A stretch of 64,000 nt of DNA from Coix lacryma-jobi var. lacryma-jobi (lineage: Eukaryota; Streptophyta; Magnoliopsida; Poales; Poaceae): contig CM019826.1 in assembly GCA_009763385.1 (NCBI GenBank), forward strand, positions 99,494,848 to 99,558,847. Reading direction: 5' to 3'. A program made the position numbers and the translations under genes. Each line of letters starts with the position of its first letter. Position 1 is the first letter of the stretch. A model generated the notes under the pieces. It searched no databases. It saw only the letters and a list, made by a program, of their open reading frames with translations, and had not been told where the DNA came from. Of this stretch, positions 10,150 to 19,542 are shown piece by piece.

Positions 10150-11916
10150 ATGGGGGAAGCATTTTGTTTGATGCATCATAAACTGACTTTTTCTTACTCT
10201 TTTGTTCTTAAGTTTGTTTAGTCTTGTTTTTGCTCCAATACTGACTTCTACATGCATTTCATCATGTTTACATCTTGCATTTTTGAGCTTCATGTCTATG
10301 TTCCTTAGAATGAACTTATGCTCTAATTAGTGTATGCTTCGATGATATATGATGATGCTTGTAGCTTAGGCTCTCTTTGATCACTGATACATGTTGTGAG
10401 CTAAGCTATTTTCAGAATGATGAACATGCTTAATGAATTTACAACTTGATACATGTTCACCGTTGAGATTGGCAACTAGCATGTGTAGATTGTGTTGAGG
10501 TTACTTATGTTATTTCATATATGCTAGGTTGCTATGTCTCTAATTCTGAGTCATTCACTTGCTTGGTTTGGTCATATTATGCTTAAAATGAACCAAGTTT
10601 TAGTGAATTTAAAAGATCGAAATGGGATTTCTTTGTCATCACATCACGGTATCGAGATTGTTTCTCATTGCACATTGAGTTAAACTTGAGGCGTGTAGTG
10701 TGAGATCGAAACCGATGCTTCAAGCTTCTGATTGCATTTGCATAGGCTTAGCTCGGTTGAAAAGTTAGGCAATGACAAGCTTTCAACCTCTCACAATCAC
10801 ATGTTGAACTTAAACTTGTTTTAATGACCGCTGCAAACTCTCCGATAAAATCTAAAAATACAAGTCTATGTTTCATTCTATAGCATGATGTTTGAACTTT
10901 GCTAGGGGTAGTTCACCTTGTATACATGTTTAGCACTTGTTTGACTTCGTGCCTATACATGTTCAGTGCTATTTTGATGGTGAAACCTCTTTCTGAATGG
11001 CTTAAAACAGCTCACCTGGCTTTTGCTTTCATATTTTGTATTTGGTGATCAGTTTGAGCCATGGCTAGCACTTTTGCTTGTTGCTTAGAAGTCGGATCAG
11101 CACTCTTTAGAGAATTCATTCACTCTATCGATTATATATCTGAAGCTGCTAACATGCATTTTTTACTCATATGCATTTGCTTGACTCCGATAGGCACAAC
11201 TTAGCTCCATTTTCTCATGATTGAACTCGTTTCCTTCTCTTTTGATTGCAAATTGCCCCCAAGGGGGAGAATTTTTCCAAAGGTGAGTATGTCTTGATGT
11301 GGTGACAATTTGCAATTTATGCTTCACTTGCTGAGGGGGAGTTCTTTGAGTGAGGGGGAGCTTTTCTGCTTTGCTCTGAGTCGGTTTTCTTTTGGTATCG
11401 ATCTTTCAACTAGTTGTGTTGAGCCTTTGTGCCTCTGTCTTGAGGGACTAGCTATTTTTCACCATTTTTTGGTGCTTCTTGATTGGTATCGAGCTTACTG
11501 CTAGTTGTGTTGAGCCTCTGTGCCTTTATCTTGAGCGACTTCAGTGGTTGCCTTTTCAGCAGTCTTCATTTGGTATCGAGCTTTTAGCTAGTGGTGTTGA
11601 GCCCCTTCTGCCTCTTCTTGAGGACTAGCTTGATCTTGACTTGGTTGCGTCGAGCCGTTGCCCATGTCTTTGGGAACCAAGTTTTTCGCTCAGTTTTGAT
11701 CGAGTTTTGCTCTTTGATGAGTTGTTGCTCCGATCTTTTGCTTGGTTATGTCGAACCGTTGCCCATGTCTTTGGGGACCAAGTCTTGCTTATCTTGATTT
11801 GTTCTTCTTTGGCCCTTCTCTTGGCTTTTGGACATCTCAGATGAGCTTTCTCCTTCTATCTAATTATGCTTTGTTTTTATTTTTGATTACGGTTACTATG
11901 AGTTGAAGATGCACTC
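10150..11916 (+). other. Copia-1 long 3' region with internal polypurine-tract copies and repeats
   Basis: No convincing coding sequence. It holds extra polypurine-tract-like GGGGGAG sites at about 11261, 11334 and 11353, ahead of the true tract at 11918. It also has degenerate tandem repeats: three units of about 90 bp beginning GGTATCGA (11394, 11484, 11572), and two units about 101 bp apart containing TTGCCCATGTCTTTGGG (from 11640 and 11741). Long 3' regions with repeated polypurine tracts are known from SIRE-type Copia elements, some of which carry an envelope-like gene here; I see none. Confidence 0.7.
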
Positions 11917-11917
11917 A

Positions 11918-11931
11918 TCAAGGGGGGAGAT
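11918..11931 (+). other. Polypurine tract of Copia-1
   Basis: TCAAGGGGGGAGAT directly before the 3' LTR start (TGCAAACAC at 11932). It primes plus-strand DNA synthesis. Copia-2 has a closely similar tract (GGGGGAGAT before TG). Confidence 0.85.
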
Positions 11932-13948
11932 TGCAAACACAAGGTTGATATGTGCCCTTATGGTTCCCTTCCTGAGTGATGAGTGATCGGTCAACGGGCA
12001 ACATGTCTCTTGGTTGTGTTGATGTGCAGGTGTGGAGCTCGGAGACAGTGGTCGAAGGTGAGGTGAAGGTCAAGTAGAGACGTGTCATGCCGACGGACCG
12101 GGAGCGGTGAAGGGCGGACGTGAGGCTTGGACCAACGGACCGGGAGACCTGAGGACCAGCTGTGGTAGCTGGCACGTGGCATCAACAAGCTAGAGCACAT
12201 GGGGATGTGCGGTGCATCGGTCGAGTCGGGAGGAAGGTGATGGCGTCGTAACACTTGGCGGGAGGCCGAGAAGGAAGGCGAATGCACTGTGCCCGACGTG
12301 GAGGCTGGACATGCTCCGGCATCGGTGCTGGAACTCGGGGTGTGCGAACCACATCTCGTCTACGGCGCAGGTTTGGTAGTTGAGCCTCTAAAAACTACCC
12401 TCGACGGTTTCCGAGTTTGGGCCACAAAACTCGGGGTGGCGGGTTTCCGAGTTTGGGCCTCAAAACTCGGCAAGGACGGTTTCCAGGTTTGGGCCTCAAA
12501 ACCTGGGCTGGTGGGTTTCTGAATTTGGGCCACAAAACTCACCCGGAGGACAGGTTTCCCAGTTTCAGCCTCAAAACCGGGGGGAGGTCCAGGTTTCCCG
12601 GTTTCGGCCTCAAAACCGGGGGGAGGTCTGCAAAAAGGATGATCGACGTGTGGCGGCATGGAGAGGCTGGCGCAGCGGCGAAGCTATCCACGAGGATGGC
12701 GCGGCGGTCGACAGGACGACATGTGGCAGCATCCTGAGGCTTGCATCAAGGCGAAGCTATGGATGAGGAAGGCGCGTGGCCGTCGGATCAACAATCAGCA
12801 GAGTTGGACCGGGATACCCCTAGGGTTGGCCGCTTCGCTCTTGTATCTAGGGGTAGAAGGGGATTATTGTATTAGGCTATAAATAAGAGAGGCACCCCTC
12901 CTCTCTCCCTATCCTTGCACCATTTGTTTCCTGAGCCCTCTCTCTCTAGCCCCCGCTTAGGATTCCAATCATACCTCGCTGCCTGTGATCCGCAGAGACG
13001 GGAATCATACCTCTGTGTATTTGGATCTTTTGAGGAAACGAGATCGTAATCTCGTTGTCTCCTCATGTGGAGGAGTTTCGGCTGGAATTGAAATCGATTC
13101 GCGTTTTGTGTTCGTGTTCTTCGCGTTTCAGTTTTTCATCTACCGGAGATTTGCCTCGTTCTCCCTCTCTATGAGATGATTTTTTATTCCACTTGAATTA
13201 GTTTGTTCTTTGTTGTGAACTCTTTCTTTCCACCAAAGAATTTCTCCTCTAACCTCTCAACAACATAGATTGGGCTGATTTCGCGTTCGTTCTTAGTTCT
13301 TTCCCCCCTTTTTGGTGTTTCTCGGATTACTCTCGATTTACTTGGTTTGGTGCGATGATTTCTTAGGATTAGCACCCTAATACGTAGAGGAACACCTGGG
13401 AGGAGTTTTGATCGAAGCCTCTTTTGATTTGGTGAAGTTTGATTTGAATTTGAGTTTGAACCGAGCTTTTTTTGCACTTTCTGTGTGTTGGCGGACAGTC
13501 CGCGGTCAGTTGGTGGACAGTCCACGCATCGGGTCTTGGCCAGGTCAGTCAGGCGCAGCCCCCTGACATGGACAGTCCGGGACCTGTCCAGCAGACTTGC
13601 AGAACTGTTTGGTTTGTGCATTTTTGCCGGCGGACAGTCCGGCGCCCAGTTGCGGACAGTTCGGGACTCAACGACGGACAGTCCGGGACTCTGACCCTAG
13701 ACAGTCCGCGAATCTGCAGATTGTGCAGTTTTGCTTTGGGGCTTTTGCACTTGGTTTCGGGCGTTTTTCGGGGGTTCTGCTATACCACTAGGACATCTCC
13801 TAGGGTATCCACCTATTCGTAGGTCGTGAAGTTACCGGTCGTTTCGAGCCTTCGTTTTTGGGTGATTTTCTGGGACAAGGACATTTGATTCACGAGATGA
13901 ATTTGACGCTCCCATTCAGCCCCCTCTGGTCGCCGATTCGGTCCTTTA
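11932..13948 (+). repeat. 3' LTR of Copia-1
   Basis: Starts TGCAAACACAAGG and ends TCCTTTA, where the 5' LTR ends TCCTTCA; a C-to-T change in the terminal CA is the simplest reading. It contains the tandem array (12400-12635), TATA box (12878-12885) and palindrome cluster (13490-13715). It shows the uninterrupted target of the solo LTR near 13802. Confidence 0.9.
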
Positions 13949-14001
13949 GAAGGCGGTGAAGCAAGAGTCCACAAATGAGCCAACCTGGCTCTAATACCAA
14001 T
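13949..14001 (-). other. Copia-3 leader with primer-binding site
   Basis: On the minus strand TGGTATTAGAGCC (13999-13987) is a tRNA-Met-type PBS with one change, three bases after the LTR end. The remaining leader continues across Copia-1 into 113-144 and then gag at 112. Confidence 0.8.
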
Positions 14002-15544
14002 TGAATGGACCGTGACGCCTAATAGGGGGGGTGAATTAGGCAACTAAAAACTTTACTCTAACTATGGCCTCTAATTACCACCGAGTCAAAACCTATGCAA
14101 GAAAGTAAACTATCTAATTGTGCAACTATGGTTTTACTAGGTGTGTTACTATCTCTACCACACAAGAGTTATGCGACCTAATTTCCAATCCTATCAACTA
14201 AGCTAGGAAAGGTAAAGCACATAAATAAGGTAGCAAAGTAAATGCGGAAGCTAAAGAGCAAGCTAGAGATGCAAACTCCCGTCGACGACTCCGGTATTTT
14301 TACCGAGGTATCGAGAAGCACGCAAGCTATCCCATAGTCCTTGTTGGAGCCCCTCGCAAGGAAACCCGCGCAAGGGCCAAGCTCCCGGTCAGGTAACTTC
14401 GTGGATAGCTCCGGTCCTTCCCACCACGCAAGTGGGTCTCCGGTTAAGCCACTCATGGCAAAGCCTCTCCCGGATGCTCCCACCGTCGCCACTATCAAGC
14501 TTCCGGCCGAACCGCCGCGGGCCTTGTTCCCTTCGATACACGGTGGCGGCTACACCAGAAACACGGTTGGTGTGGTCTCGCAAGACTACAAGCCCCTACG
14601 ATGTACAACAACGGTGCGCGCAAGCACCGGTAGATAAGAGGTGTTTTAAACCTCACTAAACACTAGGCTTAACACCTAGAGCAAGCTCAAAGCGATGGTC
14701 TAACTAGCCTAAGCACTTCGCAAAGCACCTACACTAATCACCTAGTATATCACTTGAGCACTTTGGTGGCTAGAGCAACTAAATATGTGTCTGTGCACTT
14801 GGTACACTTCCTTGAGCTCCAACCCTTTTGTTTTGGCTGGCCATGGGGGTATATATAGAGCCCCAACCAAATAGAGCCATTGGACAAAGTCTTTGGACTT
14901 CACAGCGTAGCATCGGACGCAGCAGTCGTGACCATTGGGCACGCGTCTGATTCTCCTTTAACGGCTAGATGACAGCCTCGCACTGTGTCGCAACGGCTAC
15001 TCAGTGTTTGATGCCTGATCATCTGACGCGTCCGATGCTAACAGAGCCTCTCTGGAACCTCTCTGCATAGGCATCGGACGCAGGGTCCTGTAGCGTCTGA
15101 TGTTACAACGGCGCGTCCAATGTACGTTGTGCAGGTTTGCACAGTGTAACCGTAGCGTTCAATGTGGTGGCAACAGCACTTCCGATGCTTCTGCTGGCGC
15201 CAACCCGAACTAGGGTTTACCATCGGTGCGTCCGACGCTTCCGAGCCAGCATTCGATGCAGCGTCCGATGTCCCTGTTTCTTCATTTCTTCACAATTTCT
15301 TGCGCCGTCTTGGTTCCATTCTTGTGCCTTGGACTCTGCTTGTTCTTGAGAGTCTTCTACTGAGCTTGAAATGTCTTGCTTGAGGTGTTGATCATCGGAT
15401 CACCACGTAGCCATCGTCCAAGTTACATTTGCACCCTATTGAACTCAAAATAAACACTTGCAAATACATTAGTCCAATATGGTTGTGTTGATCATCAAAC
15501 ACCAAAATCCATAACCAAATGGGCCGAGGTCCATTTTCCTTACA
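14002..15544 (-). repeat. 5' LTR of Copia-3 (minus strand)
   Basis: In minus-strand sense it begins TGTAAGGAAAATGG (15544) and ends CCATTCA (14002), directly before the PBS. Length is 1543 bp. A TATATATA box lies at about 14850-14860, preceded in sense by a cluster of GCATCGGACGC/GCGTCTGATGC-type motifs (about 15280-14890). The other LTR is outside the window. Confidence 0.82.
14890..15280 (-). repeat. Cluster of ATCGGACGC motifs upstream of Copia-3 TATA
   Basis: About ten copies or variants of ATCGGACGC and its reverse complement in both orientations, immediately upstream (minus sense) of the TATA box. The same motif occurs in the same position in both LTRs of Copia-2, although the LTRs otherwise differ. 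Confidence 0.75.
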
Positions 15545-15915
15545 GAGCTCTTAGATGACCTTGCCTGGGGCCTACTCCTCATCACCCTCCACGGGTAACG
15601 GGTCCTGACCCTCCGAATATCCAACAACATGCAGGATCATCCAAAGGATCGTGGACAACCCAAAGTATGACAAGAACATGTTCTTGGTCAACTTTGTCGC
15701 CAGACGGTGACGTGGAACTCTGCCTCCAGTAGTCTTGTGTGCGGTCAACTTTGTCCGGGCCATCTGTAGAAACAAAGGGTCTTGAACTCTTGTGAGACGC
15801 ATAATTAAGTTGGCAAAAGTTTATAGAAAGGGGACAATTTTAACAATAAGGGGAGGAATGCAAATGTATGCATGATCGTACTTACGTTCTCACTCACTAA
15901 TAATGACTCGCAAGT
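15545..15915. other. Short non-LTR stretch between Copia-3 and Gypsy-1
   Basis: About 370 bp belonging to neither flanking LTR element; it may be older host DNA or part of another repeat. It carries the H3-tail-like exon and an apparent upstream intron on the minus strand. CAAGT (15911-15915) would be the left target duplication of Gypsy-1; the right copy is not in the window. Confidence 0.5.
15572..15763 (-). CDS. Small ORF starting with a histone-H3-tail-like sequence
   Basis: From ATG at 15763 the minus strand encodes 63 residues ending at TAG 15572-15574. After the Met, 16 of the first 23 residues match the histone H3 tail at the same positions, including A1-R2-T3-K4, K9 and T22-K23. R8 is His, S10 is Thr, K14 is Arg and K18 is His. 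The rest (Leu-Thr-Lys-Asn, a hydrophobic stretch, then an acidic end) is not H3 and there is no histone fold. The ATG directly follows a good splice acceptor (TTTCTACAG). A GTAAGTAC donor lies about 120 bp upstream (near 15884), so this is probably an internal exon and the protein may extend N-terminally. It sits between Copia-3 and Gypsy-1. Function unknown. Confidence 0.5.
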   Translation of the reverse strand: MARTKLTAHKTTGGRVPRHRLATKLTKNMFLSYFGLSTILWMILHVVGYSEGQDPLPVEGDEE

Positions 15916-16980
15916 TGTCGGGTACATAGATAAGGGGTACCCTTATGCCTCGATGAAAACTAAACTAAACCTCGAACCCACTATCATTCCTCAGCCTTAA
16001 TTTCCCAACCAGCCCAAGTACCGATCCATACTGGGCTAGCCCACGAACGAGTCTCAACGGCTCAGTCTACGTCAGCCTCAAGGTGTCCCTTCTTGAGGCA
16101 GAGCAGAGCGCTTAGGGGCACCCCTCGGTTACAGAAATCCCCCGAGCGAACGAGGTGTGCCTCGAAGCGCCGAGCACCCCTCGAGCACCTACTCTCTATA
16201 CGACTCCAGGAGCATTTGATGCGCTCTACCTACTCCTGTCCAAATTGCATGGCTACAGTGGATACCGCAGTGAGTCGTACCCAGGTTTAATCCGACTTTT
16301 GCCGCCCATACCCAGGAAATGAGCAGATCGTACACCACTGTTATGCCATACCGTGCACTATGCCTCGTCAGCCCTAACCACCCCCTCGAGCACGACTCTG
16401 GCAAGACTGGACAACACTCCAACAACTCCCGACGCAATGTCTACGGCATCTCGCACGCCTGCGCATGGGCATCGTCCTTCATTAGCGTCAACTGCATCAT
16501 CGCACGTAGCAAGGACGACCATGACAACACAGAGCACGTCGCTACAGCAACACTGACATGATCGACATCGCCTCTCCAACGTCATTGCCTACGCTAGCCC
16601 TAACCTCATGTATCCCTGTGCCTCCTCTTCGCCTATAAATGGGGACGCCTGGACATAGGACAACAACTCTCGGACAAGTAGACATAGACTCGCAAGTTCT
16701 CAAGCTCATAGCAACCCATCATCACCTAGGACTCTAGAGCTCGGTTCTCTAAGTTCTAGCTCCTTCCTTCACACCCCCCTCTCTCGCACGCTTGTATTCG
16801 CCCCTGTGCAAGCACTTCGGTGCAGGATAATACAAACTCCTCTCCCCGCTGGACGTAGGGTCTTCTCTTGCCCAAACCAGGATAAATGCTTGTGTTCTTC
16901 TTGCATCACCATCCGGATTAGGGAGCATGCAATCACAAATTTACTCATTGGTGTTGGCCCCCGGGGTCGAAACACCGACA
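15916..16980 (+). repeat. 5' LTR of Gypsy-1
   Basis: Starts TGTCGGGTAC and ends AACACCGACA, followed by the PBS. Length is 1065 bp. TATAAAT at 16634-16640 lies about 345 bp before the LTR end. The ending CACCGACA is shared with the Gypsy-4 LTR. Confidence 0.85.
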
Positions 16981-16982
16981 GT

Positions 16983-16999
16983 TGGCGTGCCAGGTAGGG
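16983..16999 (+). other. Primer-binding site of Gypsy-1
   Basis: TGGCGTGCCAGGTAGGG, two bases after the LTR. Gypsy-4 has the near-identical TGGTGTGCCAGGTAGGGG at 54137-54154. This type is seen in grass Tat-lineage elements; I do not assign the tRNA. Confidence 0.8.
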
Positions 17000-17036
17000 T
17001 ACTGCATGTCACTAACGATTTCCCACCATTTTCCAG

Positions 17037-19542
17037 ATGGCCGACTCTGCTTCACCACTCCCACGTGCTACGGTGATCCGGTTCGGGAGCCTGGAGTTCG
17101 TGCCTCTTGGCCACGACTACGACATGGCTCAGCTCTCGGTCGGTGACCCGAACGGAGAGCATGCCGAGCCCCCACACACAAGAGGGGCCACACGCTGACC
17201 TTACCACCATGCTTCTTGGTCGAAGAAGAGGTGCAGTCGATGCCACTGTTATCACCAGCTCGCAACCAGGTTCACATCCGCGGCATTCCCACCGATCCTG
17301 GCAGGTGACGAGGAACCCTTTGTTGGGGACTCATCTGATCCTCACTTAGGAACATAGGGTGAGCTGACGGACCTCGATGGGAACCCCGACTTCGCCTTCA
17401 CCATGCACACGACCAGGGAGCCCGGCCAATCTCCCCCGCCACACATGACTCCAACACCACCAAACCTGCTACCGCACAGGCTGTTCAGCACCCGTCGACA
17501 TCTCCCATTCGGCCAGAACAACGCCGACGCAAGCTACTCCGCCGAGATATGCTCGGGCATGAGTACGCATGAGGACCGCCCTGGAGCTCTCTTATGTGCC
17601 ACTACAAGCCTAGCTACCGTCTTCCCAGCCTCCATGGATTTAGGATTCACGCGAGCGACAGGGCCAGGGTGGCACACCATCGACACACTACGACAGCGGA
17701 TGGAGGAGGAACGGCGGGGACAGTTCCCCATCTTCTACTGCGGCAACCCCGACTCCGACTCAGACCACTATGACCCCACGAGGGAATGCTTCAACCTCGA
17801 GGACGGAGTTGTCGCCTCAGACGACGAGACGGAAGACCCAGACGCAGCCGCCATAGCGGCTGCAACTAGGACCGAGGGTACCTCCCCAAGACGAGGAAAC
17901 GGGCCAGAGGATCCTACCGATCCGCCCACCCCTCAGGATGAACAGATTGCACAGATTACACAAATTAGGGAGATGAAGGCCAAGCTCGATGAAGATCGCC
18001 GACGACTAGACCAGATCAAGCAGGCCCTCGAGCAAGGCCGTACCCCGCCACGTGGCGGAGGAGCTCGGGGCAGGGCTCGTGAAGTCCAACGCCAGATCGT
18101 CGAGGATGGGGCGCCCAAGAGCCCTGTCAATTGCTTTCCTTGAGCTAGATAGAACATCATAGCCACAACCATGCTATTACGCAGAATGCCGGAGCCATCG
18201 AATCCCCAAGCTCGACGCATACGAGATGAGATGCAGAATCTGCTCCAAGTCACAGCCGTTCAATAGGCTAAAAGCTCGACCTCGAGACGTCGAGGTGCGG
18301 CCTCGAAACGACCGGTTGAGCCCTCCTGCCACGAGAGGGAGGCCTCGGCTCACCAGGAGGCTGCCCCTCAGGCCAAAAACGTTCGAGACCGCATCATCGA
18401 CACCTGTGTACCCCGCGACCCGAACGATGCCCGCCGCGACATCATCAAGAGCCGACATCACAAAGACAAGGGGGCCGAGGATTGAGGCTACAATGCCCAT
18501 CGAGGGGGGCATTACGACAGCGACGAGGACCAAAGGGACCCCGAGCCACCAGGGCCTCGAGTCTTCAGCAGGGCAATCCGCTGCCTGGCCCATTCCGACC
18601 CCCACGAGCATCGTCAAGTACAACGGCGAGACCGAGCCTGCGCTCTGGTTAGGCGACTTCCATCTAGCCTGCCAACTAGGTGGAGCACGAGGCGATGATC
18701 GCGCCATCATCCACCAGCTGTCGTTATTTCTCTCCGACACCGCCCGCAGGTGGCTTGAGGAGCTCCCTCCCGATCAGATCTACAACTGGGTCGACCTGGT
18801 TTGGGTCTTCGAGGGGAACTCCAAGGGAACCTACATCCGCCCTGGTAACTCGTGGGATCTCAGCAGATGCAAACAGCGATCCAGGGAATCCCTCCGCGAC
18901 TACGCCCGACGCTTCTCCAAGCAGCACACCGAGCTCTCACATATCTCTGACCAAGATGTCATCATGGCATATGTCTCAGGCACCACTTGCAAAGAGTTGG
19001 TTCGTGAGTTGGGACGCAACCGCCCAAGACTGTCGATGAGCTGATGGACATAGTCGCCAACTATGCGGCCGGTGATGAGGCGGTTGGGCTGTTTTTCGAC
19101 GAAGGGAACGATAAGGGCAAGGCGCACGCTGCTGATGGCGAGGGCTCGAGCAAAGGGCCAAAAAAGAACAACAAGAAGAAGAAGAAGGCCCAGCAAGCCA
19201 AGAGCGAGGCCGTTGATGACGATCTCATCGCCGTGGCTGAGCGCAAAAAGCCTCGAGGTCCCCCCGATGCTGAAGGAGCCCTGCCCTTACCACAAACGAG
19301 GGGTGAATCACAAGCTCGAAGACTGCCGCATGCTCAAGAAATTCTACGAGAGCCTGGGCATCAAGAAGGACAACCAGAAGAAGGATAAGGGCGGCAACAA
19401 GGATGACGACGGGGAGGACGAGAAGTTCCCCGAAGTCTATGACTGCTACATGATATACAGTGGACCCTCGACTCAGCTCACGTCTCAACAGCGCAAAAAG
19501 GAGCATCGAGAAATCTTCTCTGTTCAGGTCGCTACACCCTAG
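17037..19542 (+). pseudogene. gag: Gypsy-1 gag, broken
   Basis: Starts at ATG 17037, 38 bases after the PBS. The first part shifts frame near 17200 and resumes at about 17403 in the original frame. It encodes an acidic, Pro-rich stretch and a basic helical segment, then is frameshifted again near 18145. The Gag core is in a different frame at 18600-19041 (Trp-Leu-Gly-Asp-Phe, then a Leu-rich helix, then ESLRDYARRF). A TGA at 19042 is followed by the basic tail and a zinc-binding Cys-Pro-Tyr-His...His...Cys motif (19282-19326). The last stop is TAG 19540-19542, directly before the conserved Tyr-Leu-Asp block that leads into protease. Gypsy-4 has the same layout in a better-kept form. Confidence 0.82.

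Larger units (their letters stand above)
145..13948 (+). mobile_element. Copia-1: full-length SIRE/Maximus-like LTR retrotransposon
   Basis: The element has a 5' LTR (145-4137, split by a solo LTR), a tRNA-Met-type primer-binding site, gag, pol in Copia order (protease, integrase, RT, RNase H), a long 3' region, a polypurine tract and a 3' LTR (11932-13948). The flanks are AAAGG (140-144) and GAAGG (13949-13953), a 5-bp target duplication with one mismatch. Without the nested LTR the 5' LTR is about 2061 bp, against 2017 bp for the 3' LTR. Over the first ~195 aligned bases I count 9 differences between the LTRs (about 4.6%), so the insertion is not recent. Gag and pol are both broken. The host sequence at the insertion point is the 5' leader of Copia-3. 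Confidence 0.9.

Noticed and set aside
14341..14637. Plus-strand 98-residue open frame
   Set aside because: It lies inside the Copia-3 LTR with stop-rich surroundings and no domain.
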